From Podocnemis expansa (taxonomy: Eukaryota; Chordata; Testudines; Podocnemididae), in contig ML681997.1 in NCBI GenBank assembly GCA_007922195.1, positions 13,516,912-13,580,911 of the forward strand: a stretch of 64,000 bases of DNA. The letters run 5' to 3'. Positions 11,322 through 24,600 of the stretch are shown piece by piece. Position 1 is the stretch's first letter. Each line of letters opens with the position of its first letter. Below the pieces are notes generated by a model. It was given only the letters and a program-made list of their open reading frames with translations. It was not told the origin of the DNA and did no database searches. Made by a program: the position numbers and the translations under genes.

Positions 11322-13170
11322 ATTATAAAATCATAGATTAGGGTCGGAATAAACCTCAGGAGGTCATCCAGTCCAACACCCTGCTCAAAGTAGGACCAAC
11401 CACAACTAAAGGTTTTGTAAAGCTGGGCCTTAAAAACCTCTAAAAATGGTGATTACGCCACTACCCTAGATAACCCACTTGTGTGCTTTACCACCCTCCT
11501 AGTGGAAAAGTTTTTCCTAATATCCAACCTAGACTTCCTGCATTGCAGCTTGAGACCATTGCTCTTTGTTCTGTCATCTGCCATGACTGAGAACAGCCTA
11601 CCTCCATCCTCTGTGCAACTTCCCTTCAGGTAGTTGAAATCTGCTATCAAATCCCCCCTCGCTCTTCTCTTCTGCAGACCAGAAAAGGCCAGTTCCCTCA
11701 GCTTCACTTGATAATTCATGTGCTCCAGCCAGGGGAACAGTGAATCATTTTTGATGCCCTCTGCTGGACTCTTTCCAATATGTCCACATTTGTCTTTTAG
11801 TGGATAGCCCAAAACTGGACATGATACTCAAAATGTGGCCTCTCCAATGCCGAATATTTACTGGCAATGCTCCTATGAATGCAGACCAAAATGTCGTTAG
11901 CCTTCTTGGCAAGAGGGGCATGCTTTTGACTGATATCTAACTTCTTGTCCACTGTACCCTCCTGGTACTTTTCTGCAAAAATTGCTTCCTAGCCCATCCA
12001 TTTGCAGCAGTGCATGAGGGTCTTCCATCTGAAATGCAGGAGTTCGTACCTGTCCTCGATGAACCTCATCAGATTTCTTTTAGCTCAATCCTCCAATTTG
12101 TCTAGGTCACTCTGTATCCTAGCCCCCACAAGCATGTCAACCTTGCCCCACAGCTCACTGTCATCTGCAAACTTGCTGAGAATGCAAACCATTCTGTCCT
12201 CCAGATCATTAATGAAACATTGAAAGAAAACTGGCCCCACGACTGACCTGTGCAACAATCTGCTTGTTATCAGCTGCTGAAGAGACATCAAGCCATTGAT
12301 CCTGATGATCTAGTCACATTTTTGTCCACATCTTAGTCCATTCTTCCAACCCATACTTCTTTAACTTGCTGACCAGAACACCGTGGGTGACTGTAGCAAA
12401 AGCTTTGCTGAGTTCAAGATATATCACATCTGCCAGTTTCCCCACATCCACAAAGACAGTCATCACAGAAGGCAATCAGGTTGGAAAGGCATCCCTTGCC
12501 CTTGGTGAATCCATGCTGACTGTTCCTGATCACTTTCCACTCTTCCAAGTGCCTCAGTGGGATAGCTTGCAGAAATGCTCTATTGCTTTTCCATGTGAAG
12601 TGAAACTGACTGGTCTGTAGTTCCTTGGATCCTCCTCCTTCCATTTTTTGAAGCTGGGCACCATATTTACCTTTTTCCAATTGTACAGGACCTCCCCCAG
12701 TCAGCACAGTTTTGAAATATAATGGCTAATGACTCTGCAAGCTTATCAGCCAACACCCTCCAATGCATTGCATTCAGCTGCAGGGACTTGTGCATATCCA
12801 GATTTTCTAAATAGTCCTGAACCCGTTCTTTCACCACCAGGGTTGCTCACTTCCTCACCATTCTGTGTGGCCCAGCACAGTACTCTGAAAGCTGACCTTG
12901 TCTATAAAGACAGAGGCAAAAAAAAGGAGTTCTTCATTTTATTCTTATCCATCTGTCGCTATTTCGCCACTGACATTCAATAAGGGACCCACACTTTCCT
13001 TGACCTTCTTGAGGGTAACAGACCCATAGAAACCTTTTTTGTTACCCTGCACATCCCTTACTAGCTACAACTCCAAACATACTTTGGCCTCCCTGATTTC
13101 ACTCTTACATTCTCAAGCAGTATCTCTACTCTCCTCCTAGTCATCCATCAAAGCGTCTACGCCTTGTAAG
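11322..13170 (-). pseudogene. CR1 LINE, decayed ORF2 and 3' end
   Basis: Read on the minus strand this is CR1: the 3' tail (TTGGACTGGATGACCTCC style) is at 11330-11400. Fragments of the ORF2 C-terminus follow at 11453-11812 ([27 protein letters not shown]). Higher up, reverse-transcriptase pieces appear at 12085-12291 (FFQCFINDLED, LSKFADDSELWG) and 12414-12707 ([20 protein letters not shown]). Frames are broken many times. Compare the intact relative at 59000-61275. Confidence 0.9.
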
Positions 13171-13182
13171 CTTACATACACA

Positions 13183-13295
13183 CAGGCTATATCTACACTA
13201 GGAAAAGTTAGTTCAAATTTGTTAATTCGAATTAATAAGTTGATTAATTTGACTTAACTTAATCCTCCTTAATTCGAACTAACTTTCTGGGCTGA
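13183..13295. mobile_element. Harbinger-like palindromic MITE, fragment
   Basis: Contains GGCTATATCTACACTAGG followed by nested TTAGTTCAAA and TTAATTCGAA palindromic words, as in the longer copies at 28592 and 31668. Confidence 0.6.
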
Positions 13296-14440
13296 GGAGA
13301 TGAAAATCAGAATGAAGGCAAGCAAAGTATGGTGGATAGGAAGAATTGTCCTCATCTCCATCTCATCAATGGGGGGCTGAGGACTCAGGCAGAGATTCAG
13401 GGCCTAATTTTCTCTCATCTCCTTTATAACATCTCCATTATAATTGGCACATCCCTCATCAAATGAACCTGTGGCCTCTGGTTCCCTTTGGACTCCTTGC
13501 TGCTAAATAGCCATATTGTGAGGGGGAAGAAGCCTCTGATTTCCCTCTCTGAGCTCCAGAAAGGTTGTGCCCATCTGACTAGACACAATTCAGACAAGAG
13601 TGAGACATGCATTCATGACCTTGAAGTTGAATAATACGACTACTCTATCTAGGAATGAAGCAACACCTTTAAAAAGCTCTAATGATATAAAGCACAGCAA
13701 CTTTTTTGTTTAGCAACACAGGGGCTGTGACTACGTCACCCTGGTAGCTCTGGTTCGTCACTGAAGAGCATACATTTCCAGGCGTATGCCCTGATATTTC
13801 AAATCATCCATAGGTTGGTCCAAGATATTCTTTCTCTTTGACCATAACTTCCTCTAACAGCTCAATTCAACTAGTACAATAAAACAACGAACAGGGAAGG
13901 TTCACAAATAAAGGAGGCAACTTTCTTGGTCTTATTTCTGCTAATTCAACAGTCTTTCAAGTAATGAAAATACAGCTTTGGGTGCCATCTAGTGGAGCAA
14001 ATGTGTGGATAAAATACCACTGGCCATTAAACTTATGGGCCTTGGTCTTCAAAGGCTTTTGCCCTATTTAAGCAAATTCAGTAAATAAAGAAGCCAGTTT
14101 TTCAAAGGTAACGAGCACTCACAAGCTCCCATTTGGAGAGCTGAGGGCTGAAGACTTTTGAAAATCTGGCCAATAGAGAATTCAGCATACTTGCTTCTGC
14201 ACATACCACACCCTGACCTATAGTCAAATAGGGTGGTTGACTAGGGAAAACAAAACACATCTGCAACTTGACACCATTTGAGAGTTAGAACCACAACAAG
14301 CCAAGTTTTGGTCTCTTCTTTGCAAGAACTTAAAACCCAATAATAAATACAAGACAGTTTCAGGGGTAGAGAACAGTGTGTGATTCAGCAAAAGTTAAAA
14401 GAATATAGAGGAATGTAAACCCAAAAAGGATCTATATTAA
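13296..14440. other. Intergenic, nothing recognised
   Basis: Unique-looking sequence; no gene, RNA or repeat identified. Confidence 0.4.
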
Positions 14441-14444
14441 TTAA

Positions 14445-14650
14445 AATATAGATGCTTGAAGGATGGGGGAACATACAGAATGGGAGCAAAATCTTCAAGC
14501 ATCTGAACAAAGTGGGATTTTCTCCCACAAAAGCTGGTGAGATAAATAGATTTGTTAGTCTTTAAAGGTGCCACCAGACTCCTTGTTTGTTTTGCTGGCA
14601 CAGCTAACCCTTTGGAACTTGTCTGTAGATACACGACTGTAGTTTCCTGA
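14445..14650 (+). mobile_element. Penelope-derived repeat with hammerhead-like hairpin
   Basis: Contains the hairpin GTGGGA-TTTTC-TCCCAC (14512-14528) preceded by CTGAACAA (decayed CTGATGAA) and followed by AAAAGC. After that come TTTGTTAGTCTTTAAAGGTG, CCACCAGACTCCTTG and a GAACTTGTC-type end, the terminal motif set shared by the Penelope-linked repeats of this window. Confidence 0.65.
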
Positions 14651-15980
14651 GCTGTCAATTGACACAATCACTAAAACGCTGTTTTAAAGAACATGAGCAT
14701 TTTTCATTTGTCTTCAGCCTGGCTGAAAAGTGGACTCATGTGACACTGACAGTACTGTCATCAAGCAGAACAGCTTCCTTCCTTATTTCACAGTCAGAAA
14801 AGGCTGGCTAACCTACAGGCTTATATGAAACTGCTACATAATGGGGGGGGTGGCAGATGTGGCGGAAATTTGTCATGTTAGAGGTGCTTTCCTTTTGGGA
14901 GGTGAGGCTAAATGAAACTGGAACCTTATGGGTTCTGACAGGTGTATTCCAAGGCTGAGGGCAATCCCAGAAGTTATAGATGATTTCAATTCTTGAGTCA
15001 GTACATGTTTGTTTGAACAGCTAACCTTTCATCACATCTTCATTCTCTGTGCACTGCTGTCAGCTTGCCATTCAACTCACCACAATCCCTTACAAACACA
15101 ATAAAGATGGCATAAACATGCAACTTTCTGAGGGTAGAAGCATTATTCTCGAATGCTGTCATCTTGTAGCATGCTGGAGCTAAAACAAAATCCAAACAAG
15201 CACAGCTGCAGAAAGAGCTTTGGGGTGTAGCCAAACAGGGCAAAAGCTCTCCCTTTGCAGCTGTGCAACACCTTCAAAATGTAATGACGGGCAGAACTTG
15301 GCCAAACGCTGCAAAAACGAACCCCCACTAGAGTTAAGTCCCTGAGTTACATCTCTGACATCACCTATCGTACCCCTGAATGGGACACTTCAGAGAATTT
15401 ATGCCACATCATACACCTCACTGAAAACCAAACTTGAACAAAATGTTCCGGGACAATATCAATTTGTCCCTAAATCAATTTGTTTCTGTGATGTGGGATG
15501 GCCCTGTTGAAGAGGTGCTGACTTTTGTGCTGCTCCACATGTGGTATTTATAAAACTGTGGAAAAGTCACTGCTGATGAACCCTTCGGGGTCTCCCAGAA
15601 AGGTGTCAGGTGAGAAGTTAGGGACCTATTCTCTGAATGGCCTAAGTGCAAGGCGAGCTTGGAGGAGCCTGGAGCACAAAAGGTACTACTGGGGAGCTCA
15701 GTGCTGCTGAGTTATCATGGAGAATCAGAACCCACAAGTGAGCTTGGCACTGAAGGAGTCGGACTGACAAGACTGCGGGAGCAGGAGGGAATGATGTGGG
15801 AGACAGCCTGGTGGGGACATTGTTGATGAGGAGGGGCAAGTGGGCTGTGGAGGGTGGGGAGGGTGAGGCATGGAGGCAACTGTGGTAAATTGGGCTTATG
15901 CAAACTATATGCATTTTAATGTGGCTAAATGTCAGTGTATGATCTAGGAGCTAACAGCCTAAGCACAAGAGCCGTATTTA
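14651..15980. other. Intergenic, nothing recognised
   Basis: Apart from a G-run near 14845 no repeat or gene is recognised. Confidence 0.4.
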
Positions 15981-15984
15981 TACA

Positions 15985-16635
15985 ATCATAGAATAGGATT
16001 GAAGGGAACCTCAAGAGGTCAGCTAGTCCAATCCCCTGCTCAAAGCAGAACCAATCCCAACTAAATCATCCCAGCCAGGGTTTTGCTAAGCTGGGACTTA
16101 ACTTATGAGGATGGAGATTCCATCACTTCCCTAGATAATCCATTTCAGTGCTTCACCACTCTCCTAGTGAAAAAGATTTTCCTAATACCCAACCTAGACC
16201 TCCCCCTGTGCAATCTGAGACCATAGTTTCTAGTTCTGTCATCTGCCACCACAGAAAACAGCCTTAGCTCCATCCTCTTTAAGACATTTCCTCAGGTAAC
16301 TGGAAAGTTGTTACATCTCCACTCAGTCTTCTCTTCTGCAGACTAAGTAAGCCCCGTTCCCTCAGCCTTTCCTCATAAGTTATGTTCCCCAATCTCCTAG
16401 CTATTTTCATTGCCCTCCATCTGACCCTCTCCAATTTGTCCACATCCTTTCTAAGACAATACTCCAGATGTGGCCTCATCAATTCTGAACCGAGCGGAAT
16501 AAAATCACTCCCCTTGATCTGCTGGCAGTCCAATATGCTGTTATCCTTCTTGGCAACAAGGGCACCCAGTTGACTTATAACCAGCTCCTTATCCACCCTA
16601 ACCCCCAGGTCCTTTTCTGCAAAATTGCTGCCTAA
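15985..16635 (-). pseudogene. CR1 LINE 3' fragment
   Basis: Minus-strand CR1: a 3' tail at 15985-16050 and ORF2 C-terminal remnants at 16279-16596 (MRPHLEYCLRKDVDKLERV, EERLRERGLLSLQKRRLSGD). Frameshifted. Confidence 0.9.
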
Positions 16636-16993
16636 TCAGTTGGTCCAACAGAGCACTATATCCTGGGAAGCAGTGACTGTGAAAAAGATTTGCATGTTGT
16701 AATGAATACTCAGATGAACATGAGCTCCAAGTGTGACACAGAACTCTAAAGAGATGATGCTCGCCTGGGATGCATAAACAGGAGACTCTAACGTAGGAGT
16801 AGAGAGGTTATTTTACCAGTATTATATGTGTTACTGGCATGACCACTGCTGGTATACTGTGCTCAGTTCTGGTAACCACAATTGAAGATAAATTGATAAA
16901 AGTTCACAAAAGAGCCATGAGAATGATTTAAGAATTAGAAAACATGGCTTTGAGTGAGACAGACTCAAAGAGCTCAATCTCTTTAGTTTAACC

Positions 16994-17590
16994 AAGCGGT
17001 TTTCAACTGCTGTGTTGCAACGCAAAAGTGTGGCACAAAGAGCAGGGAGTGTGTCTCCAAAAAATGGCATCACCCACCCTGCTCCCAGCCAGAGTGCCAC
17101 TGCCACCAGCTTGCTTTATCTTGCTCCCAGGCTGAAGCAGGGCAAGAGGAGCCAGCAATGTGCCTTTCAGGTTGGGGGCAGTCCTGTGGCTTCAGGGATC
17201 TCTCCAGCCTCTGGAGGCACCCGGCCCTAGTGCCTGCCACCAGCTTTTGCCCCTTAGAAGCAGGGTGGGGAGAGCTGGCAGTGCTTCAGCTGGGGGCAGT
17301 CCTGAGGCTGCAGGGGACCCTCCAGTCCCAGGAGGCTCCCAGCCATAGTTTCAGTGTAGTGCGGAAAACCATGTTTTGGCAGATTTTGTTCCTGTCCAAC
17401 TAAAGTAATAAAATCTGCCAAAACATGGTTTTCCGCACTTCATCAGAGCCTGCCCTGCGCAGCCCTGAAGCAGAGTGAGAGGAACCTTAGCTGGGGGGTA
17501 AAGGGGAGAGCCGCAGGGGGCTTGGTGTGTCGCCACAGCTGGGAAAGCCTCCCAACTGTCTTGTGACCCTGAGAAGGTTGAAAACTCCTT
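16994..17590. mobile_element. hAT element inserted in the L3-like LINE
   Basis: Left end AAGCGGTTTTCAAC and right end GGTTGAAAACTCCTT are inverted repeats; flanks are GTTTAACC (16986-16993) and GGTTAACC (17591-17598), 7 of 8 identical. The host LINE continues on either side, which confirms the boundaries. Confidence 0.8.
17358..17439. repeat. Perfect 30-bp inverted repeat with 22-nt loop
   Basis: Arms 17358-17387 and 17410-17439 are exact reverse complements, beginning AGTGCGGAAAACCATG and ending CATGGTTTTCCGCACT; the 22-nt loop is 17388-17409. Pairing stops abruptly at both outer ends. The repeat lies inside the hAT element. Confidence 0.95.
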
Positions 17591-18222
17591 GGTTAACCAA
17601 TAGAAGGCTAAGGGGTGATTTGATTACAGCCTGCAATTATTTTCATTTGGAATAAATATTAATAAGAGCTCTTCAATCCAGCAGAGAATGGTAAAACATG
17701 ATCCAATAGCTGGACGTCAAACCTAGATAAATTCAGAGTGGAAATAAAGTGTAAATTTTTAATGAGAATAATTATGCATTGGAACAATTTACTAAAGGAT
17801 GAGGTAGTTTCTCCATCACCGATAAGTTTAGAATCAAGATTATTATTTCTTACCTAAAAGAAATGTGTATTCTGCGGAAACTGTGGTCTGTACTACACAG
17901 CAGGTATAAGTGATCACAATAGTTTCTTCTGGCCTGCGAATCTAAAAATCTGCATCTTTAGGAGCTTAAATACCTTGCCTAGTACTTAATGTTCCCCACA
18001 CAGCTGCTGATGTGGTGAATGCCTAATGCTGTCCCAGACTTTAATACAAATATTTAAACACATACAAGCAAATGGTATAATGTGTAAAACAGCCACCAGC
18101 CAGGAAACCCAGAGTTAAAGACCCCATGGAAACATTAACTGTCCCCTTTTGCATCTCTACTAGATTATTATTCTCACAATCATTCGCAAGACTGGCCAGT
18201 CTGACCTACACCTGGGTAAATA

Positions 18223-18439
18223 TTTATTGTACAAAGCTGGGCTCACCATATGGAGCATTCAAATGGTTCACACATTAAGTGCCAAAAATGATGTGATTAT
18301 ACAGGTACACTGAACTCTGTTCCCAGAACATGAAGTAACAGGATATGCCAGAAGGAAATGATTTCTTTGACAAAGAATCAAAAAGAAACTACATATTTCA
18401 TGTCTATTACATTTCAAACAGAAACAAAAATGTTGAACT
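18223..18439 (-). other. PLD4: PLD4 3' UTR with candidate poly(A) signal
   Basis: AATAAA on the minus strand at 18228-18223 lies about 210 nt past the PLD4 stop codon, with GT-rich sequence (GGTGTAGGTC) downstream. This is the nearest plausible end of the transcript. Confidence 0.55.
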
Positions 18440-18657
18440 TTAGAAGTAATTTAACCCCTCTTCCCAGGCACAGTCTTTCAGCCCATGCAGATCTTCCATA
18501 TTTACAGAATATTTGGAATTCCAGTCTCGTTCAAAAAGACTTTTTAATTGTTCCTGTATAACCAACTTCTTTCTTTGAGGGTCAGTTGCTGTCTGGTTGA
18601 TTATCAGCCCAACTCCAGCTGTATTACTAAAATATTCTTTTGACCAATTGGAAGTCC
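18440..18657 (-). CDS. PLD4: PLD4 exon 11 (terminal coding exon)
   Basis: Acceptor ctgtag ends at 18658. The exon completes the split Gly codon and continues [19 protein letters not shown] to the ending EEGLNY-F and TAA at 18442-18440. 218 bp coding. Confidence 0.93.
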
Positions 18658-21600
18658 CTACAGGATAGAAAAAAATATATGAGTATTAAGGAAGTAGATA
18701 TTTTATTTCAAAGATCTTGTTGGGCAGTGAGGCAAATGAGAGAAGTGAAGTCAGATGGAATTTTCAAGCCTGGGGCCTAACATTAGGCTCTTCAATATAT
18801 CCTTAAGATGCCTAAATATATGTGGATTGATTGTCAGAAATGTGGTACAACTGAAAGGCCATTAAAATCAAAGGGAACTGCAAGACATTAGCATCTTCAA
18901 ATTAGGCCACCTGTTTCTCATTTGAGGGCTCCAGTGTTGAAAAGCAACCAGAGGCTCTGTAAGGCTGTGTTCACACAGCCTCCTTATTTCGAAACAACGG
19001 AGGTTGTTTCGAAATAAGGTTTTGGCTGTTCACACGACGCACTGTTGTTTCGAAACAAGTTAAACCTAGTCTGTGGGCAAAACAACGTTGTTTCGCAATG
19101 GTTGTTTTGAAACAACGCTGTGCGAACATGTTGTTTCGAAACAACGGTGAGTCGTTTCGAAATAACTGTTGTCCGGAATCGCTATTTTGATTCCGGCTTT
19201 TTTTTCCTTATTTCGAATTAACATTTTGTTAATTCGAAATAAGTTGTTTTGAAATAAGTGTTATTTCGATATACGGTTGTTTCGAAACAACCGTATCGAA
19301 ATAACCCACTGTGTGGGAACACAGCCTAAGAGTCTCTTATAATGGAGGTTATGACACGGCTGCACTGAAAGCACTTGTTATAGGAGCACTTCAGAAAGCA
19401 AGGGATGTCAGGTCTGATATTCTGGTTCAGACCTATATCTAATATATTTATTCACACTGCACTCTCTCTCAGTTTGCAGGGGGTGGCGGGCTAGTGCCTT
19501 TTAAACCACTGGAAGAAAAAGACTTAAAAAAGAAAAAGCTTTGCATTTAAGCATTACTTGTTACAGGAAAACAGGGTCTAGATGAATAGAACGCCCACAA
19601 CCACTGTGTGCTACACCTGTAAGTGCCTGTAAGAAAGCACTGAGCACTGTGAATTCATTCAGATTTTAGCATGGAGGGTTTCTGTAGCTAGTGGGCTTTC
19701 TCAGACAAATCTCCCATTGATTCCAAGAAGTGCTTTGGGCAGAAAATAAATTGTAACAAACTGCACCTCTATCTTCTGAAGATAACTCAGTATATCACAG
19801 TCCCATGCTGACAGTCTTATGAACTTGGTGACCTTTTCCATCACTTACGCTCATCTAGGATTCTAATATGAGCATGAGACATCAGCACCAACATGTGTGT
19901 TAATAATTTAACAAATCTGAGGCCCTTGTATACTCCACTCCATTACTAGAATACTGCTCAATAAACAAATGGTCAGTGGATTCCTCAGATCAAATCAAAT
20001 CAAATCATAGGGCTGGAAGGGACCTCATGAGATCATCGAGTCCAACCCCCTGGGAATTGAACCCAGGACCTTCTGCATGTTAAGCAGAGGTGTTAGCCAC
20101 TACACTATTTGCAGGGCAATCCCTTGCACTAAGTTTTTATTAAAGCAAATACTAACTGTCATTGCATGAATCTAAAAACCATTTCTAAGATTACTACAAG
20201 CATTTGACAATAATACTAATCTCTGCTCATTCAGGGCCCGGATTGCCTGTATTTCATTCTTAATGGTTCACAAGCAAATGAAATAATCTCTTGCTGAGTG
20301 TGCCCTACATTTTTTCCCCCATCATGTCTATACTCTTTTATTCAGAGCAGATATTTTGCTAAAGCTGTTCATCATATGCTTTTTATACTCTTCATTGTAA
20401 ATTTAGCTAATATTTGACATGCCACCTACTCCCATTTCAGCTCTGTCTCAACTCTATAACCCTGATCATGTTTTATGCATTTTCAGAATAGGACACTTAC
20501 CAATATATGCCACTTTATCAGTGACCATGTATTTGTTGTGGTTCACTCTCCCAAAAGGAATGTTTGTGTGATTCAGAACTGGAACAATGAAGATTTTCTG
20601 GATGAAAAATAATTACAAAACGTGCACAGAATTACTGCAGTGAATTACAGATTATATTACTGGAGGCTGTAAACTTTCCAAAGTTTCAAATAAAAACCTA
20701 TATAGAATAGAATCAAATAGAATAGGTGTTTTCAAAAACTCTGAGTTTACAAGGCTTAGAAGAGGGATTTTACTATTACCCAAGAAAAGTAACTTAGAGA
20801 AACTGATGACTCCACTATAAGCAAAACTGGATAAGTTAATGAGATCAGGTAATGAAACTGTGTACCTCACAATGCTCCATCCATGAAAGAGCTATCATTT
20901 TACAGTAAAGACAACTAAAAAGAGCAGTGGTTCCCAACCTTTTCTCTGCCATGGCACACCTTGAGACCTTCAAATTTTTTGAGGCACACCACCATTAAGA
21001 AACTCATGGATATTCAAATTAACTTACTTATGAATATTCATGAACCATGGCACAGTGTTTCGGAAATGCTGCTGTGTAGGGTGGTAGGGGTAGCAGAGCA
21101 GGGGTGGCAAAACACAGGAGGTCAGGAGTCGTGGGCAGTGGCAGGAGTGAGTGTGGGGAGCAGAGCAGGGCAGGGGTGGCAAAAGAGGACAAGGGCAGCC
21201 ATGTGGGGAACAGCACAAGGGTGGCAAGCGAGGAGAGAGGAAGGGAGAACACGAGTGGCTTTGTGGGGTGGCAGGGGGGAACCTGGGGAGTGGGAAGGTA
21301 GGGCAGGGGAGCCTGGCGCAGCGCCCACTTCCCCCTTCTCCACCCAGGGCAAATCCTCACCCCACTGCTGCTCCCACCCACCCCAGTGGGTCCCATCCTC
21401 TCCTCCTCCAGCCCCCTGCTGCCTGTGATGGACCCTCCCATCACTGCAGGGGCCAGAACTAGGCCTCCAGCCCCCAGCTACACCCCACACACACACAGCC
21501 ACCCCACGCCCCAGCTACACACACCCCAACCAAACAGCCACCCCACAACCCCAGCTACACACCCTCTGCTACACATCCACTCCCACCCATCTCTGCTACA

Positions 21601-24600
21601 CACACACACACACACACCTGCGCCACACAACCCCCAGTAGCCCTCCCCCGCACCCCCAAAGCCCTTACCTGGGCTGTTTGCAGGCTGGCTGACAAGCTGC
21701 TCTGCCCTGCAGGGGGAGATTCACACACTCCCAGCCTCCCCCGGCTCTCTGCTGGCTGGGCTTAAAGTGGAGCCAGGTTTAAGATGCAACCACCTGAACA
21801 GTGCATTTGGGCTGCTCCTGCTATTGTTAGGGGGACTGTTCCAGTGCCTTCCTCTATTTTAAAAGGGCCAGAATGCTGCCTGCCTAAAAATCTGTGTTCC
21901 AGCGCCTTCCCCCTTACTTTAACCCCTGCCTTTTCCCAGCCCTGCACAGCCCAGGTGGCTGGGCTGAGCAAGGAGGGAACTTTAACTCCAGCTCTCAAGC
22001 ATGCTTGTGGTGCACTTTGGCTGTTCCCATGGAACACGAGTGTGCCCCGGCACACTGGCTGGGTACCACTGAAATAAAAAGCTATTGAATAGCTTTAGTA
22101 TTCTGCATTCATCATTGACTGTATATCAGACAGGGAGCAGTACTGCAAAAAGCAAAGCAAAGCACCTTACTGCAAACAGTGTAGTGGCTAGCACCTCTGC
22201 CTCATATACAGAAAGGCCTAGGTTTGAGCCCGGGGGGGGGGATGGACTTGATGAGGTCCCTTCCCAACCCTCTGATTCTATTCTAATTCTTTTTTTAAAA
22301 TTAAAAATGATATTCCAAGCCACTTGGGCATAAGCTTCTGTGGGCTGCAACCCACTTTGTCGGATGCATCCCATATTTGAAGCCAAGGGTGTCACTGACC
22401 CTGGGTACACAGGGCACATGCCCCAAATCCCAGCGCCAGTGCCCCGGGTCTGGGGCCCCCCCTGCTCTCCAGCCCAATTGGGCCAGAGATCCGGGGCCCA
22501 GCCACCCGCGGCCATGGCAGCCCCGTCCTCAGCTGGGGGATCCGGGCCTCAGCCGCCCGAGGTCACAACCACAGAGGCCACTCCTGGCCCTGGCCCCGTC
22601 CCCAGCTGCAGATGTGGGGCCCAGCCGCCCACAGCCACTTCCGTCCCCATCCCCAGCCGGGGATGCTGGGCCCAGCCACCCCGCGGCCGCTTCTGACCTT
22701 GTCCCCGGTCAGGGGACATGGTAAACATGCTTCATAATTCACTGGGCTTCCACACTAATCATATGTCCATATCAAGACAGTTGCTGAAAGCAAAGCAGAT
22801 GTGATGGAAGTGGTTGCTGGGTTCAATTAAGAATCTGTTGAACAACATACATAGGCCCAGTTGTACATTTAGACACACTGACAGTTACGGTGTCTGCTTA
22901 TAAACTGCCTTTTTTAAAGTATGGCTCATTACATCAAATGAGTTTTCTTATCTTACCACTTCTATGGTGATGTTGGCATGTGGATCACTAAGAGCAGAAA
23001 GTGACCGCAAGTAATGGAACATGGATGGATCAGTGTGGACCCAGCAGCTGATCAAAAGCCTGATTTCTACATTGTGGTTGAACGCTGCACGTCTCAGAGC
23101 ATCATCAATGTCTGACCAGTATCTATAGGAGTGAAAGTAAATGAACAGAAAAAGAATTTTGAAAAATACATGAAAGGCCAACTGCGAAAAGGAATATCTG
23201 ACACCACATTAATAATTAAATAACTTAAGCAGTAATAATGCAGGGCTGACCATACCTTTGAAGGTACTACCCAGAGTAAAAGGCAATGGGGAGCCATAGG
23301 GGAAAACCGTGAGTCATTCTGCAGAATGCCTTCTGGATATATGTCTGGTGCACAGAGGCTGTTCCCACATCATACATGGGTCTCACTCCATTAGCCCCAC
23401 CTTTTTCTTTGCTAGTCCCCTTTAGTATGCTAGACACAAAGAAGTAGAGACTCCTCTCTGAGTGCAGAGACTGCAACTCTCCCTGGGACCTGACTGAGTC
23501 ACTCTGTGCAGGAAGGCTGGTGACACCTTCCATGGAGGGCAGAACATGGTCCATAATGACTGACTCTTTAACACTTATGTAGCTCTTTCATTCCATGGAT
23601 TTTAAAGCTTTTTACAGCGAAGGGAAAAAAACGTCATCACTCTTGATGGGAAAATTGCCACACACAAATGTTCAGTGGTTGCCCTCGGCCCTCCAGCAAG
23701 ACTGTGACAAACTAATTTACTTAATCTATTCCCCTACAGCTGCAGGATGTCCCAGTGCTTTCAAAAGGAAATATTAACCAATAAAACAAAGAACTAGGGC
23801 TTTGTTTCCCCAAACACTCACTCATACAAGTCATCCCATTGAAGGCAACAGAAATACTCATGTGCTTTTCAGAATCAGGCCCATGAGCCACACTATACTT
23901 GGAAGGCTTTTGAAAAACATTGTGTTTAGGGATAATTCTGGTAACACAGTTTCCAGTGTTTTACCAGTTTTTAATTAATTAACGTATGTGTATAAAAACA
24001 GAAGCATTGTTTTTTCCAAGTTCATCTGCTTCTACCTAACATGAACTAATCAGCCTCACATTGTAACATTTTAGCTAGTTGCTGCAGTATGAAGGGACTC
24101 AATCCTACATTTCCTAGGCCAGGGGTCTCAAACTCAAATCACCACAAGGGCCACATGAGGATTAGTATGTTAGCCCAAGGGCTGTACCACACATGAGGAC
24201 TAGTGCAGTAGCTGAAGGGCTACACCACTGAAACCTTTTCATACAATATTGCAAAAATTGATAGTGATAGTGCTATTGTGGGGCACAAGAAATAAATTAG
24301 GGGCCACATGTGGCCCTCAGGCTATGAGTTTGAGACCTCTGTCCTAGGCCCTCAAACTTCTATTTGTATCAGAAGAAGATCTTCATAATGTGACCTGCAG
24401 ATTAAGGCTTCAAATGGGGACTGTGCATCATCAACAAGTTGATTCTGAGAGGCAAAAGAGTCTATTTTCATGCAAGTGTACTTGGTAAAAAAAAGAATGG
24501 GAGAAAGACAGAAAATCAAATGTATGACATCAGGGCCATCCCAAGGGGGATGCAGGGCCCAAGATCAATCGGCCTATGGGGGGGGGCCCCCACCCTTCCC

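Larger units (their letters stand above)
16640..17955 (+). pseudogene. L3/CR1-like LINE 3' part, split by a hAT insertion
   Basis: Plus-strand translation of 16800-16990 gives LINE ORF2 C-terminal remnants (VLSSGNHN, KVHKRAMRMI), and 17599-17955 resumes with the typical end (TAGAAGGCTAAGGGGTGATT; GATCACAATAGTTTCTTCTG). The element is old, to judge from its many stops. It is interrupted at 16994-17590. Confidence 0.7.

Noticed and set aside
18963..19326. Regular short repeats suggesting a CRISPR-like array
   Set aside because: The words are palindromes of varying spacing within inverted ends and a TAA duplication: a MITE in a vertebrate intron.
20053..20099. tRNA-like sequence with A and B boxes
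   Set aside because: It is the head of a SINE: the CR1-like tail and simple repeat follow at once, and a second copy is at 22176.
21024..21640. Frames of 65-155 codons rich in Gly, Pro and His
   Set aside because: Compositional, inside the hAT element at 20935-22071; sense and antisense frames are equally long.
22340..22724. Pro/Ala-rich frames of 115-129 codons
   Set aside because: Overlapping frames in a GC-rich repeat in a PLD4 intron, with no start context or domain.
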